The notes: generated from the letters alone by a model not told the origin. DNA of 64,000 bases from Zizania palustris (GCA_019279435.1 JAAALK010000287.1:20894162-20958161), one strand, 5' to 3'. Shown: positions 34,023-47,258, counted from the stretch's first letter. Program-made: numbers and translations.

Positions 34023-34669
34023 AGCAAGCGTATTCTAACAGAGGGAACTGTGCAATCCATCCTGAACTGACTTCCAGGAGGTAACATAGGGAGGCATCTT
34101 GTGAGGCAAGGAAATCTTGTCAGGATGGCGACGGAGCAACCAGTGCTTTGTTGCTTGCTCTGGGCATCGGCAGAAGTATATTGTTGTAACAGTTTTGTCA
34201 TTTCATTTGTCACTCTCAAGTGTGAACTAGCTACGTTGCTCAATTCAAGGTTGCTTGTCAGTAGTCACGGTAATTTCTTGATGGCGCAACTTGTGCAAGC
34301 CGCTGTGTAATCAGTTACCTACAGAACAGGACGTCCAGGTTAGACTGCTTAGTGCTAGAAATACTATTCGGCTTATAGCCTCATAGTAGCAGTTACAAAT
34401 GAAAGCAGGAGCAGCAAGATATATAATAGATTTGGCTTAAGAAATAATAAATCGTCTCGTTGATGAAATCACGCATCCGATCTTGGATAGTCTATTGATC
34501 ACGGACGATGCAAATTTAGTCTTGAAAATAAAGTAATTGAGTTTCTCGTCAGCGTTACACTGTTTATTGACAACAATTGTGGTACCATGAGCTGTTACTA
34601 GTCTATTGATTGGCAGAATAATATCAATTTAGGTCCAAACTAAGCAGTGAAGTAAATGCCAAATACGAG
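34023..34669. other. Convergent 3' region between PMT2-like and PFK genes
   Basis: 647 bp between the two stop codons, shared by the 3' UTRs of the converging genes. No separate gene. Possible polyadenylation-type words (AATAATAAAT near 34443) are present but not decisive. Confidence 0.6.
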
Positions 34670-37600
34670 TCAGTGGAAATCCGGTTGGCCAGTTGACGTG
34701 AGGCAGCGGTGCCACATCCTGCTGTTGGGGTTCACGCGCTTCGTTGTTGTGATGACTTCTGTGATCGGAAGGTAGGCATAGTGTGTGTTGCTAATGCCTG
34801 ATGTGATGCCACTAAACCCGGCAAACGCTCCATGAACCTACAAAAAATCATACAGTTCTCGAACACTCAAACTAGATAAGATCGATGCGTGATGTTCATA
34901 CATCCGTGAAGAAAAAAAAATACAAGCACATGGAGAAATGAACTCACAGCATTTTGTCCAAGTACAGTGCACAAGATAGCATCTGATGCATTCGCTCGAC
35001 AGGCCCGAACCATATACGTCGGATCAATGTATTTTACATCAGCTGGGACACCGATGTCCTTGAAGTGTTTCTTAATCTGTAAGTCATTGAGTGATGAAAT
35101 ACTAGGTAAACTCATAAAAGAACATTTGAAAAGAATAGAATAATGGCAATGTCCAATGTTGGAGCAGAATGACGAACTTTCAGTACTCAGACAATACGTG
35201 GCGGCTTAATTGTAAAACTCAGCAGTTTGTGAATTTTGCATGCTTGCGAGCAATAGCTGTTTTATATTAGGGGAATATAATTATCTTACATAACATGAAA
35301 TTTCTCAGGCCAGTATAGATCATCCATACAACCATTTCAAAGAAAGGTCTTTGGTTCTAGGAAATTAGTGAGTGCTAGCTCCAGCATGGATAACTGGTTA
35401 TCAGATGATGTCAAGAACTTATTGTGCTAGATGCAAAATCTATTTGCCCAAGGGAAGTAGTATGAGCAGATACCTTTTGTTGCATGTGGACACCAAAGTC
35501 ACTAAGTATTACATTTCCTGACGCATCAGTTGCATTTGATTTTTGCAGTAAATCCTGCAGAGTCAAATGCAAGAATCACATTAAATTTCCATCCATTTAA
35601 TTTAATGAGTAATCTGAGTTTTGGAGCAATCAACTATGCAAAATCCTAAGACACTATGCACAGCATCTTACCTGCCCTGCACCTTCAGCAACACAAACCA
35701 CACAGAATCCTTTCTTTTCCAGTAAATGCTCAAGGTGTCGCATGACGCCATGTTCTCCATCAAGTGTAAAAGATACCTTCATTCAGATAGTAAGAGGTCC
35801 TGTGAGTAGATGTGAAGCATAAAGAAATTTGACAGTCGTCAGCAGTGTTCAGAGTTCAGACCTCAGGTATTAGGCAGACATCAATCTGTCCACTAGAAAG
35901 AGAAGCTTGCATGGCTATGAATCCACTGCTTCTTCCCATTAATTTCACCAATCCAATTCCATGATATGCACTACGTGCCTGAAAACAGAAGGAACAACCA
36001 TACAAAAATCTTTCTTTCCTTGAAGTTTCCATGTTAAAACATACTAAGTGAGAAATACCACCCTACCTCTATGTAGGCAGAATTGATGGCGCGTTGAGCT
36101 TCTTCTACAGCTGTGTCAAAACCAAAAGTCTTATCCATGAAAAGTATATCATTATCAATAGTCTTTGGAACTGCTACTACTGAAACTTTCAGTTTTCTCT
36201 TACGACACTGCAAATCAGCAAAATACACGAGCATAAACTAGCATGAGCAATCGTATTCCATGAAGCATAAAGTATGTGTTTAAAGTCTAGAAGAGTTTTT
36301 GGATGAGGGATATTTAAAGTGGCCTTTCTAGACATGAAAACACACATAATGCAAGATTTTTAATTCTGGAAAAAGTTGTCATAAGTTATCACATTTATTG
36401 GATATTTTGGGATCAAGTCATCTCTTTCTATCATAGAATAGATAGTATTATGTCTTTATTTTCCCTGTACCAACATTTTTAGTGCTAAATACGGGTGCAT
36501 GTGGGTGTCTATAATTCCAGGTATGCCCCATCTAGGTGTACAGTCAAGTTAAAATATGGGTAACTGATATTTACTAGGCTGTACTCAAAGTGTGATTGAA
36601 CTAAATGGGCCACATTCAAAGAGGCTCCAAAGTGCTCGATAAGTGCCTAGACCAATAAATAACAACAATGGAATAAGATGCAACATAGAAAGATCTACCT
36701 CCTCATGGATAGCATTAGCTCCCGCATGGCTACCATTTCCACCAATTACAAAAAGCATATCAATTCTTCTAGCCTACAAACATAAGTTGATAACGTTAAA
36801 CACTACCAAAGCAGCGAGCAAACACAACATATATCAAAGTCTTTCATTTCAAATCACTTACTTGTATATTGTCTACAATCTCACTAGTTTTAGCTCCTCC
36901 ACGAGAGACACCTAGGAAACTTCCACCCGCAAGATTTATGTTTTCCACCACTTTACGCGAAAGCTGAATGTTGTCATCAAATTGTAATTCCACAACAGCA
37001 TTAAGCCCCCATCAGCATCTAAGAGGATATGGAAAAGCATACTCACCGGCATTTCTTTCAAGCCTTTCTCACAAAATCCACGATAACCAAACTGAATTCC
37101 GACAATGTTCTTAACACCATAGATCTCCAATGTAAATACTATCTGGAAATATAGGACAACTAGGTTATGTCACATGAAGTGATGACCAGAATGATGTGGC
37201 CACTGTATTCTTAATACAACACAACATTAGTTTAATAAACATCTGTCGACATTAACTAAAAGTGCATATTTAACTCCATCTGCAAGATCTTCAATGCAGG
37301 GAAGTTCTGATTCAGGATAAGAAAATATCCTAAACCTAAAGTATATCTTTGAAGTTATAATGTTATAGAAGGTTTATTCAGAAGTTAGCTGTCACCAGTA
37401 CCAACCAACAAATATCCACATGATTGATACATAAGCATTACACATAGAATCTGATAAATTATAATCTGTCATTCTGTTTCCCCTCTTGTGGCATTTGATT
37501 AAATATTCATACAATAAACATGACTACCTACTCGAAACAGAGTCAACGAAACTGGAACCTTCACCATAGTAACATGAATTCCAAGATATTTTTAGAGAAA

Positions 37601-38970
37601 TACAACAGAGGAACTGTTAAAGAAACAATAGTTGAAAATGCCAAATTACCTGTCTAATGACATCATTTAAACCAGGGCAGAGACCTCCACACGTAACAAT
37701 AGCAGCTTTTACTTCCCCAGGTTGATAGTATATCTCCTTACGAGGTCCTGCACGATGAACCCTACCAAAAGCAATTATGACTACCTCACCAATTTCCCAT
37801 ACTTAAAAGTTAAAAATAAAAAAGATTTAAAAACGAGAATGTAAATGTTCTTAACTGTTCATTTACTGGTACATAGGGGTGAATAGTGACATAAGCTAAT
37901 GTTTCACTAAACATCTTAGGGGAAAACAATTTCCCTGAAAAAGGAGGCAGAGGAAAGGCAGATTAACTAATGTGCTGCATCAGAACATACCAATGTTCCA
38001 CCCAACTACAATCAGGATCTACACACTCAGCTCCAGCAGAAGTAGGGGACGCATACTTTATCACCTGAAGAAACAAAATATGTTAAGAGCAAAATATAAT
38101 CTCTAAGGAAAGTTTATTTACTTGAATATTCACAGTTCTACCGAAGCATCTACACATTTTTTGTATTATTGGTGCCATCTAAAGTAACGTTCTGCACTAA
38201 GCAGCACAGAAAATCAACAGAAACAATTAGTCCGCTGTGAAGTCGGCATATTGAATTCCAATAATGACATCATCAAGATTATCTAATTATGTCTGACAAG
38301 AAGCGACCAGGTGACTAAATCAGTAACTAAAAGTTGAGGCAATTGTACAGTGTACTACTTCCTGCCATCCAAAATAGATTCATACAAAAACTTACACAAG
38401 GTCTCAAGACTAGCTTTTTTAACACGTGCATTTACAAATACTTAAAAAATACTTTACATTATATGTGCTCAGCATTGACCTTCAGAAGTGCACGGTCGTT
38501 CTTATTTACGTAGCCATTCCACATATCAGTTGATATATTACTGCCATCAGTCCTGTCATAGTATAGATGTTTCTTTTGTAAATGAGGAAACCATTACCGT
38601 TTTATCTCTTCAGAATAAGAACCAGTAAGTTCAAGAAGATACAGTGAACAGAAAGAAACCTGTTTTTCTTCAGAGAAAATGTAGTTAGCCTTGGCTTTAA
38701 ATCATATATATCTGTAATATGCGGCAAACTAAAACGCCTATTCCAGTCTTCTTGGTAATTTTGCTTCCAAGAAGGATCGCTGAAATCTAAGTCTAACTTC
38801 CCGGAAACAGCTCTTACATGCCGTACCATAAGACTTCTTCTGCTCTTTTTTTCATTCAAGTGAGTGAAACCATATTGACATGGGTACTTAGTTGAATGCA
38901 GCCATTGTTGCTGTGGGGCAGAAGAATTTGTGCTCGCTTTAAAAGCAATGGCCATCCCAGATAAGGACAT
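34670..38970 (-). CDS. PFK5-like: ATP-dependent 6-phosphofructokinase, plastid PFK5-like
   Basis: Thirteen coding exons on the minus strand: 38970-38660, 38552-38480, 38064-37991, 37761-37650, 37142-37047, 36963-36862, 36773-36699, 36207-36067, 35978-35862, 35776-35672, 35554-35474, 35076-34948, 34837-34670. Every junction is GT-AG with consistent phase; 1,584 nt, 527 aa. The enzyme phosphorylates fructose 6-phosphate with ATP in glycolysis. The N-terminus is Ser/Lys/Arg-rich and acid-poor, as in chloroplast transit peptides. Motifs: TCGGLCPGLND (ATP site), SRGG, GGNGSHAGA, PKTIDNDI (catalytic loop), MGRSSGFIA, AEGAGQ and YIDPTYM. Asn in GGNG replaces the GGDG Asp of bacterial PFKs; I recall Asn here in Arabidopsis PFK5 too. 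A second ATG at residue 6 is a possible start. A leader intron separates it from a GC-rich first exon. Confidence 0.95.
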
Positions 38971-39960
38971 ATGAAAAATACAGTGGACCCACTAATCTGC
39001 ATAGAAAATCAAGTAAGGATCTGAAGAATTTGCAGAGAATGCAAAAAACTTGAAGAATGGACTTATAACAATATATAGATATATAGATATATATATATAT
39101 AGAGAGAGAGAGATGTCCTAGCGGATGAAACAACAGAAATGTAGGTAATGAACAATGCAGAAAGGCAAATCACTAATCCAATTGTTACTGCCTACAACAG
39201 AGAGAATCTAAATCCACAATTGCAGGGCAAAGAAGAATCAGCTAAACACACCTATCTGACTATCTTACACGAACCCTCAATATACTGCCGGTCCCTAAAA
39301 CTCGAAGAGTCTCTAGACCTACGGATCAACTGATCAACTGCCATCGATGTGGCAATGGAATCCAGCCGCATTTCAGAAATCAGCAAATGCAAGAACGAAA
39401 GCAAAACCTACACGATGCAGGGAAATCTCATTTGAACACACATGATCAGCTAATGCAGCAGCATCACAGATTCACAGTCACACAAACCACGTCCGACACT
39501 GAACAAGGGTACCAACACGGCAACACAACAACAAAACCCCAAACTGAACTCCATACCAACACCACGCATCCGACATCCCCATCCCGAGCAACCCGGCACG
39601 GCAGGGAGCCACCGAACCAAAACCCACTCCAGCCCCGAACCCAGAACCCGGCAAGCCCCGGAGATGGCATTCCAACCACCCGTTCCGATGTACGACAAGA
39701 TAGTAGCCGACGAGGGCAATGCGCGCTAGATCGTCGCGCGAGCGGAGCCGGGGATCCGGCGGGCGCGTGCCAGGGAGACGATGGAATCGGGGAGGAGCAC
39801 ACATCTCACCTAGAGCGTAGTAGAGCCGGCGAGACGGAGCGCGGATCGCGGCGAGAGAGGCACCGGCGCTTCGCTGCCTGCGTTGACGAGACAACGAGTT
39901 GGCGCGGCGGAGACAGAGAGGAAGCGGGCGAGGTAGGGGTGGGCCCGGCCGGCCAGTTGG
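38971..39960 (-). other. 5' UTR and leader intron of the PFK5-like gene
   Basis: Untranslated exon from about 39960 to 39810 (GC-rich, donor CTCTAG|GTGAGA), an intron to 38997 ending TATGCAG, then 26 bases of leader (38996-38971) before the ATG. The transcription start is not resolved. Confidence 0.65.
39070..39112. repeat. (AT)n/(AG)n compound microsatellite
   Basis: ATATAGATATATAGATAT-type run followed by about seven AG units inside the leader intron of the PFK gene; likely polymorphic. Confidence 0.88.
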
Positions 39961-41059
39961 CGTGAGTGGGACCACCATGGCGGTTATTGTGTCAGGGACC
40001 GGGACTCCGGGAGGCGTGGGCCCACCAGGTACCCGAGCGGGAGATGGTGTGTCATTTTCCCGTTGGTTAAGGTGAGCCGTCCGATCAGCACATCAGTACG
40101 AAAGGGGGCCGTTAGATCAGAAAGCCTAAGTCGCGTGTTGGACAATTGGGCCTTGGCCCAAGTAAGTTTAGGTGATTAGGTGTCGTTTTCATCTGTGTGT
40201 TTATCCCGGTAAAAAATCAGGGATTCTTATCTATTAATCACTTTTTAATAAACTATATCCAAATGCAAAACTTTTCTTCTTGTGGTGAAAGGAATAATGT
40301 TGTAAATTAAAAATTAAAAATTGTGCTTATGTGTGAGCCCTTACTCCTTGGAACGAGATCATCATAGGAAAGTCTAGATCTCATCCGTTTCATCAGGGTC
40401 CGACTCTGTGGAGGCTGGGACAGAAAACGGTCCGACGTGGCTTCACGATAGCTAAGATAGGACACGACATCCAGGGGCGGAGCAGCCAGAGCAGGGTGTG
40501 GTGGGGTCCGGGGCCGGTGCGGAGCAGGGCGACATCCGGCGGTCAGGTTGAGGTGGCACCGTGGCAGTGTGTGGAACGGTAATGCATGGTTGCGCACCGT
40601 CAGATACGTAACGGTTAGGATCATGACTTGCATGTAACGTCGAAAGGCGGACTCCTTAATCTTATCAACAAAAATATAATAAAACATATATGCTAATTTA
40701 ATAATTAAATAAGGCATATTTTCGTGGATCGTTCATTTATTTTGATCTAATGGCTATGAGGTAATAGGTCACCTTTTATTTTTTATAATTATTTTTTATT
40801 TGATAGAAATACAGTGCCCACTTTTTTAGGGATTTTCTTATTATCAACCCTGATTTTTCTCATCATTTTTAGAATTACGTTTCAGTTTTTTTTGCACTTG
40901 CATGCAAAGGTAATTAACAATACTAGCGACTCCTTCCTTTTCCTTTACTCCCTATTCCTACTAATTTTGCTCAACATTCCAATTTTACTTTTATTTTTCT
41001 CTTACATGTGGTTATTTATATTTTATTTAAAAAATTCCGGCAAAAGATGATTAGTATGA
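39961..41059. other. PFK promoter region and AT-rich intergenic DNA
   Basis: GC-rich near 39961-40150 (putative PFK promoter, no clear TATA), then AT-rich. A GC-rich island at 40380-40620 has short ORFs on the minus strand that I regard as chance. No gene supported. Confidence 0.45.
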
Positions 41060-41725
41060 CCAATGTCTTTCAAAAATTAAATATAAATTTGAAAAAATAA
41101 AAACATATATTAAAAATTCTTTCAAGTACTAGGAGATTTACGACGATTTATGGTGAAATTTGTTTTAAAGATATTAAAATTTTAGATGAATAGTATAAAT
41201 TGATCAGTTTCGTTCAAAATGAAATATAAATTTGAAAAAAAAAAGATTTTAAATATTAGGTGATTTATGATGATTTATTGTTAAAAAATGAAAAAATCTT
41301 AAAAATCATTTTAAATACTAGGTGATTTATGATGATTTATTGTTAAATTTATTTTCAAAAATATTAAAATTTCTGATGATTAGTATAAACCGATAAGTTT
41401 AATTAAAAATTGAAATATAAATTAAAAAAATGAAAAAAAAAACTCTTTAAAAATATTCTAAATACCAGTGATTTATGATTATTTATGGTGAAATTTATTT
41501 TCAAAAATATTAAAATTTCAGCTGATTAGTATAAACTGATAAGTTTCATTCAAAATTGAAATATAAATTTGAAAAAATGAAAAAAATAATAAATTATTTT
41601 AATTACTAGGTTATTTATTATGATTTATTGCGAAAATTATTTTTAAAAAATATTAAAATGTCAGACGATTAGTATAAACCAATAAGTTTCATTCAAAATT
41701 GAAATATAAATTTTAAAAAAATGAA
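41060..41725. repeat. AT-rich tandem repeat, unit about 140-190 bp
   Basis: A segment of the form GAAATATAAATTTGAAAAA recurs at about 41080, 41220, 41410, 41560 and 41700, each followed by AGGTGATTTATGATGATTTA and TATTAAAATTTC-GATTAGTATAAA words. Spacing varies (139, 191, 149, 141) because one unit has an extra partial copy. No coding frame. A diverged local array, not obviously a known satellite. Confidence 0.75.
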
Positions 41726-41810
41726 AAAAATCTGTAGAATGGAATCTGGATTTTCTAGGATTCTATTACCAACTCGTCGCCGGCTGGTTCTCGCCGGTCA
41801 CATATTTTTT

Positions 41811-41860
41811 TAATTTTTAATTTAATTTTAATTTTAATTTTAATTTTAATTTTAATTAAT
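41811..41860 (+). repeat. (TTTTAA)n microsatellite
   Basis: Hexamer TTTTAA/AATTTT repeated about seven times. Confidence 0.85.
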
Positions 41861-42320
41861 GGTTTAAATTAATTTGAACTCTTGATAGGTAATAGGAGCA
41901 TCCTAACACACTCTTAATTTTTTTTTGTACTGGAGCTGTAACTTCTTTTAAACTGTACAGGTTTAAACTGATAAACGAACAAAATCAGACAATTCATAAA
42001 TAGCAATATTTATTTTATTGTTCTAGTTTTACTCGCTGCCCTTTTCTCATGTTGTTTTTTTCCCAAATGGCAATTCTCCAGTGTAAACGCAGTCGTCGCA
42101 GACTTTTATTGCTCATAGCGTCTTCAATTCTTCGTCAGTCGTCATCACACCTCACGATCACGAATTTTTCAGCTCACAGCGACGCAGCGTGCCCCTTACT
42201 GCCCGGCAACTGTTGCCATCACTGAACTTAATTTTTGGAAGGTGTTATTCTTTTTTATTTATATTATTAATTACTAGTTAAGATAATAGTATAGTTTATT
42301 TTTAGACAAATTTTAAGGTG

Positions 42321-42870
42321 TGTCGGTATAATACAGAATTACACAACAGGTTCAAACGAAAGTGGATCTCGAAGGATCCGAGTTGTATTGTTAAAAGCTT
42401 AGACTAAATTGGAGGCTCTGTTCTGAATAATAATTCGAATATAGACTGTATTGATTAGTAAATTGAGTATAATAGGGTATTTATAGGCAAAATTATAATA
42501 GGGTAATACAAAGTTATTCTCAACGTCAAACCAACTATTACAATGTATACATTAATCTTCGTAGAAGTAATTCGGTAAGCTCTCGTGTGAACAAACTCCA
42601 ATGGTCCTTAGAATCCACAGTTATAAACTGTCACATCTAAGAGGTTTTAACCGTATTGAAGCATCTTCATCCTAAAGGGTGGCTAAAGGGTGGGTTCATC
42701 TTGTACTCATTCTGAGCTGCTCCACTATAAGTTTCATCTCAAGGCTTCGTCCTACGACTTTGCTTGATATCTCAATTAAAAGTAGTTGTCAACTTCTGTT
42801 AAAGTAAAGATACATCTTTAATTTGTGACTGACTCAGATTAATTTCTATTACAATTAATAGACGGCAACA
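42321..42870 (-). mobile_element. Putative solo LTR
   Basis: Read on the minus strand it starts TGTTGCCGTC and ends ATACCGACA (TG...CA), with a TATA box GCCTATAAATACCC about two thirds along. The downstream part reads like R/U5 (CAATACAGTCTATATTCG). Length 550 bp. No matching flanking duplication was found (AGGTG and TCGTC), so the boundaries or the call may be off. Confidence 0.42.
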
Positions 42871-43350
42871 TCGTCCAAAAGAATTTTGATGTGAAGGTTA
42901 AACTTTTTTTCCATTCTGAAAACTCTATACAATTTACACGTACGAGGTGCTTTCTGGTTGTCAGAGGCTAGAAAACTAGCTAATTTAGTATGTATTAATT
43001 ATAGTCAATTAAAAGTAACAAACCACCTTTTATTCGATGACTGTGATTTATCGAATATTATCAGTAGAATGTACGGCTCTTTTAGCATTTATATGAAACG
43101 TGATGAATCTTTATGATTTATTGTACTGGCAGAATGGAATGAATGGTAAAATTTCTCAAAAATTCCGAGGCTGCATCGTTGTCTCACTCACAAGCCAAGA
43201 ACTCCTCCCTCCCCGCGCGCGGCGGCGAGCTCGGCACCGCCCCTACGCCGTTGCGCCGGCGCACGCAAGGCTCGGCGAGACGTGGATCCTGTTTCTTCCA
43301 GGCTAGCTTTTCCAGCAGCTTGCCCGGTCCAGATTTTAACTTAGTCGGGA
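42871..43350. other. Spacer with no gene seen
   Basis: AT-rich, with a GC-rich patch at 43190-43330 that gives short ORFs of low-complexity composition. No recognisable product. Confidence 0.45.
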
Positions 43351-43872
43351 TAGAGATGACAACGGGTACGTCCTCGCTGGGTATTACCCATTCACACCCG
43401 CACCCGCCAGATAAAAACTCACCCGCTACATAACCTGCGGGTACAAAAATTTACTTACACCCGCACTCGCGAGGGTATTTGTATTCGGCGGGTAACCCAC
43501 ACCCGATTTCAGACCCGCGATAAATTATAAATATATCACTGAAAAATAGCATATGCATCTACAAGTAACAACAATTTACACCAACAAATATAGTCTAATA
43601 GATCATTGGAGCATATTACTTCCACACTAATATCAAGTCACCACCAGCATATTACGAATGGGCTGAATTTGTAGGGAAATGCACATGAGCCTTCGGGTGT
43701 ATTTTACCCGCGGGTACGGGTACTATGCAGCCGCATCCGCACCCGCTATACCTGTTGGGTAGAGGTTTTTGCCCAATAAGGCACTCGCGGGTGAAGATAT
43801 TGTTCCACACCTGTTTTCTTACCGGGTAAAACCCATCGGGTACTCGGGTTTCGGGTACCCGTTGCCATCTCT
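43351..43872. mobile_element. hAT-like MITE, CGGGTA family
   Basis: Left end TAGAGATGACAACGGGTAC and right end complement AGAGATGGCAACGGGTAC are inverted repeats with one mismatch. Flanks read TAGTCGGG and AGTCCGGG, an imperfect duplication of about 8 bp. The subterminal parts are full of ACCCG/CGGGT words. 522 bp, non-coding. ATGGCAACGGGTA ends are common in plant hAT-derived MITEs. Confidence 0.65.
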
Positions 43873-43880
43873 AGTCCGGG

Positions 43881-45172
43881 ACCCCTGACCCGCGATGCGC
43901 CGTGTAGCCATGGGGTTTTTGTCAACGTACTTTTGCCAGGGTGTCCAGGGATCAATCTGTTCTCATTTGGACCCGCCCCGCTTTCTTTATTGGGTCCCCA
44001 CAAACCCGGTAGCCTTAATGAGCAGAAAAGATTTAGGGTGTTGAGAAGCAAGAACTGAAGAGATGCGGGAGGAGACAACGTAGCCACTGGCACGGCAAGG
44101 GAGGCGACCATCGTCACGACAAGGGGCACGGCCATGAGGTCGCCGACGTAGCAGGGGGCCGCGGCTTGCGGTCGCTGGCAGGAAGGCGATAGCCGCCGTC
44201 GTGATAGAGGAGCATAGCTGTGCGGTTGCCGTCGCCGCAATGGGCCACGATCGCCAACGAGAGGGCCGCATACACCGGCATTGCAGGGGTGTGTGGCCAC
44301 GCAGTCACCGGTGTTGCTAGGGTTGTAACCACACAGTAGCGGGCGCGGTACTATGGTAGGAGAGGCACAGTAGCCTATGTGGGTAGGGACTGTTGAAGTT
44401 AGATTTGGTGAATGAAGCAAGAAGTTAAGATATGGGTGGAAAAAAGCAGAAAAATAAATAAATAAGAGACCAGGTCCCATATCTAATTTGATGCGGCTCC
44501 AACTCGATAGACCCATGGATCTAAATTTAGACCTGGACCCAGATCTGTAGGGTCGGGTCCTCGATGGGTACCCGGCACTATTGGGTTAATTGCCACCCTT
44601 AATTAGCATAGTGGCGGATCTGATCAACGGACGGAGAAAGCTCGACCGGGATTGTGGACGTTCAAAAGCGTACGTCAGTGATGGTTTCGTCGGCCTCCGG
44701 CGGCTCCGGCGGCCGGTCTCACTCGTTGGGGTGGTAGATGAGCCCAATAATTCCTGCATCACGCGGCATCACCATGACGACGAACAAGGCAGGCACAGTT
44801 AGGCACGTACAGATAGCAAACGGCTCTACTAACAGTGCCTCGACTAGTAGAGTAGTGGCTGAGCTCTGATGAATGTGAGTGATGCTCTTTTTTGGTAGGC
44901 CTATCTGTGTGATGGTTTGCTTGATCGATCGGTTTCAGGTGTCAATCTCATGGGATATAGTCCCCACTAGGTCTTCCACAAAAAATTTGATCATTCAGTT
45001 ATTTTTAAGATTTTTCCTTGATTATAATATCATTCCTTGTGATTGATATATAGCACAATTTGTATCAATGAATGTAGGTCAAAATGATAAAGATATAAAG
45101 CCACTATGACTGTGCTTATCTCACATAAATATATTCTGACTTTAGATTGCACCTCAGCTTGATGGAGTTTTA
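43881..45172. other. Intergenic, mixed composition, no gene
   Basis: GC-rich at 44030-44330 with overlapping short ORFs on the minus strand, then an end-like CGGGTACCCGG / AATTGCCACCC near 44560-44600 that may be a second, very diverged member of the neighbouring MITE family. No product recognised. Confidence 0.4.
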
Positions 45173-45704
45173 GGATACGTTTGGTTCTGCTGTGAGCTGT
45201 CTACTGTGAAAAAGCTGTTGTGAGCTGTCTGCTGTGAAAAAGCTAAAAGTTATTTGGTTGAAACTACTGTGAAAAAACTGTTGTGAGCTGACTGTTTTTT
45301 ATAACTTACATAATTTTCATCATTATAATATTCTATACATATATATAAATAGGAAACACTCAGTATTGCTACAACTAAATAACTAAAAAATATATTAGAT
45401 AAATAAAAAAGTTCATATCTCATCTTATAAAGTAACCGACAACCATATATTATCTCATGAATTTGTGCAATGCAATACAAACCATGATAATGTTAGATCA
45501 ATTAAGACACATTGAATTCAATTATTTAACATGTACTAAAAATCAGAAAAGCAAAAGCAGAAAAACAGGGTCCAGACTGCTTCCAAATTTGTACTAGAAA
45601 AAAGCTGTTTTTTCACAACAGAAACAATTTTGATAAACCCGTTTGATTTAGCTTCTGTTTTTTTACAACAGAAACAGATTTTAAAAGCAAAACCAAACGC
45701 ACAC
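45173..45704. mobile_element. MITE with GCGTTTGGTT-type ends
   Basis: Left end GGATACGTTTGGTTCTGC and right end complement GTGTGCGTTTGGTTTTGC are inverted repeats. The left arm carries a 27-30 bp motif (GAGCTGTCTACTGTGAAAAA) repeated three times, mirrored by TTTTTTCACAACAG copies at the right. 532 bp, non-coding. Target duplication not resolved. Confidence 0.55.
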
Positions 45705-46867
45705 TGCACCATGGAATTCCATTGCTTTCGCAATGATTTGGCATAAAGCTCAGGAAGCTGCGTGCGTGGAAGTGTAGCTAGTTTCGTAACATCACAAGTG
45801 TTTGATGTCTGCACAAATTGAATTACATCTCTTTGGGTGGTCGATCAGTTGTCACAAACTCACAGTGTGAATTCTGTCTCTCCTTTTCAAATATTTCAAC
45901 AAACTTGGACGACTCAAGATTGTCCCACTTTTGCTTTACGACTAACAAAGTTTCTCCTTAATAAATGATTAACAAATCATTATTAAAGGTTGATTTTAAC
46001 TTTTGGGAATCATGTCAAAGAGAAAAGAGGATTCTCATCCTGACGGAAAGGGTATATCCTGGCAAATCTTTAGCTCCCACACACTGAATTGTCAAGTCTG
46101 AACAAAATACTCTCTGAGCATATATAATGGAAGGCCTAAGTCACGTTTGTTTTAGCTTAGATTATGCTAGCTTAATTTATAGAAAAAATTGAATCGTTTT
46201 ATTGAATTGTTATAATATACTTTCTAAATTATAATATAAAATAAATCGATCTATATATTTTTGATCTATTTATTTTGGTTTATGAAAATAAGCTGAATTA
46301 TTATAATAACAAATATACCCTAAATCACAAATACTGCTCGCATGGCTAATGAGTAGCCACCCCCACCGGAGTTGCATCATGAGTTGCACGTGCACTACTG
46401 AAAAATAAATTTCCGATCAGTCAAACTTAGCAGCCATGGCTTGCTTTTGGTGAGAGACTGATTGAAGTTTGGTGAAAAACAAAAACAAAAAAATGGCTCT
46501 CTACACACTAGTTGCCTGCCACTAGCAAGTAGCAAGATGCAGATGCACATGCTCACTGTTGCAAGCAAGCAATGGCGAACGTATAACAACGTCCAATTGG
46601 CCCCGAAAACACGCCGGCTACGGTGCAATCTGCACTCCAAATATGTACATGGATTTGACCACCCTTGCATAAACGTGCCACGTCGAACCCAAAACGGAAA
46701 CAACCTTGCTAATTAAGCTAATGAAGCAACCACAGTATATATACTCAGCAACTTAGAACCGAATTTGTTGAGCGGTGGCTGCTTACCATGCATTTCCATT
46801 TTGGTGAACTGAACGCTCTACTCTCATTATTGGGTATAGCATACTGCACCCACCGCTATGGTAAAGT
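45705..46867. other. Intergenic, no gene seen
   Basis: AT-rich spacer. Short ORFs on both strands around 46400-46720 overlap each other and show no family signature. Confidence 0.45.
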
Positions 46868-46870
46868 TAA

Positions 46871-47258
46871 GGCCTTGTTTGCATCACCTCCTTTATTTTT
46901 AAGGACTCAAACTTGTTTATTTTTATATGGACTAAAGTTTAGTTCTCTTGTTTAGATGTAGCAACTAAACATCATTTAACGAGGAGTACATAAATGAGTA
47001 TAGAGTGTGTATGATACTTTTAGTCCATATAAGCAACTTCTAAGAGACTAATGAACTAAACTTTAGGGACTAAAGTTTAGTCTCCGTAAACAATGTTACA
47101 TAAATGAGTATAAAGTATGCATGATACTGATAAGTAACTTCTAAGAGACTAATGGATTAAACTTTAGTCTCCGTAAACAATGTTGTTTGGGATTCTAGGG
47201 ACTAAATAGGCCTAAACTTTAGTCTCTAAAAATAAACAACCCCAATCTAAACGGAGCA
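46871..47258. mobile_element. Tourist-like MITE with internal duplication
   Basis: Ends GGCCTTGTTTGC and complement GCTCCGTTTAG with TTTATTTTTA-GACT subterminal similarity, flanked by TAA on both sides (46868-46870, 47259-47261), as in PIF/Harbinger elements. The middle contains two copies of an 85-105 bp block (about 46988-47095 and 47098-47184), both holding CATAAATGAGTATA and CAACTTCTAAGAGACTAATG-like words. Confidence 0.55.

Noticed and set aside
43746..44516. A 256-aa minus-strand ORF
   Set aside because: It runs through the end of the hAT-like MITE and into unrelated spacer, and its product is low-complexity. A chance frame.
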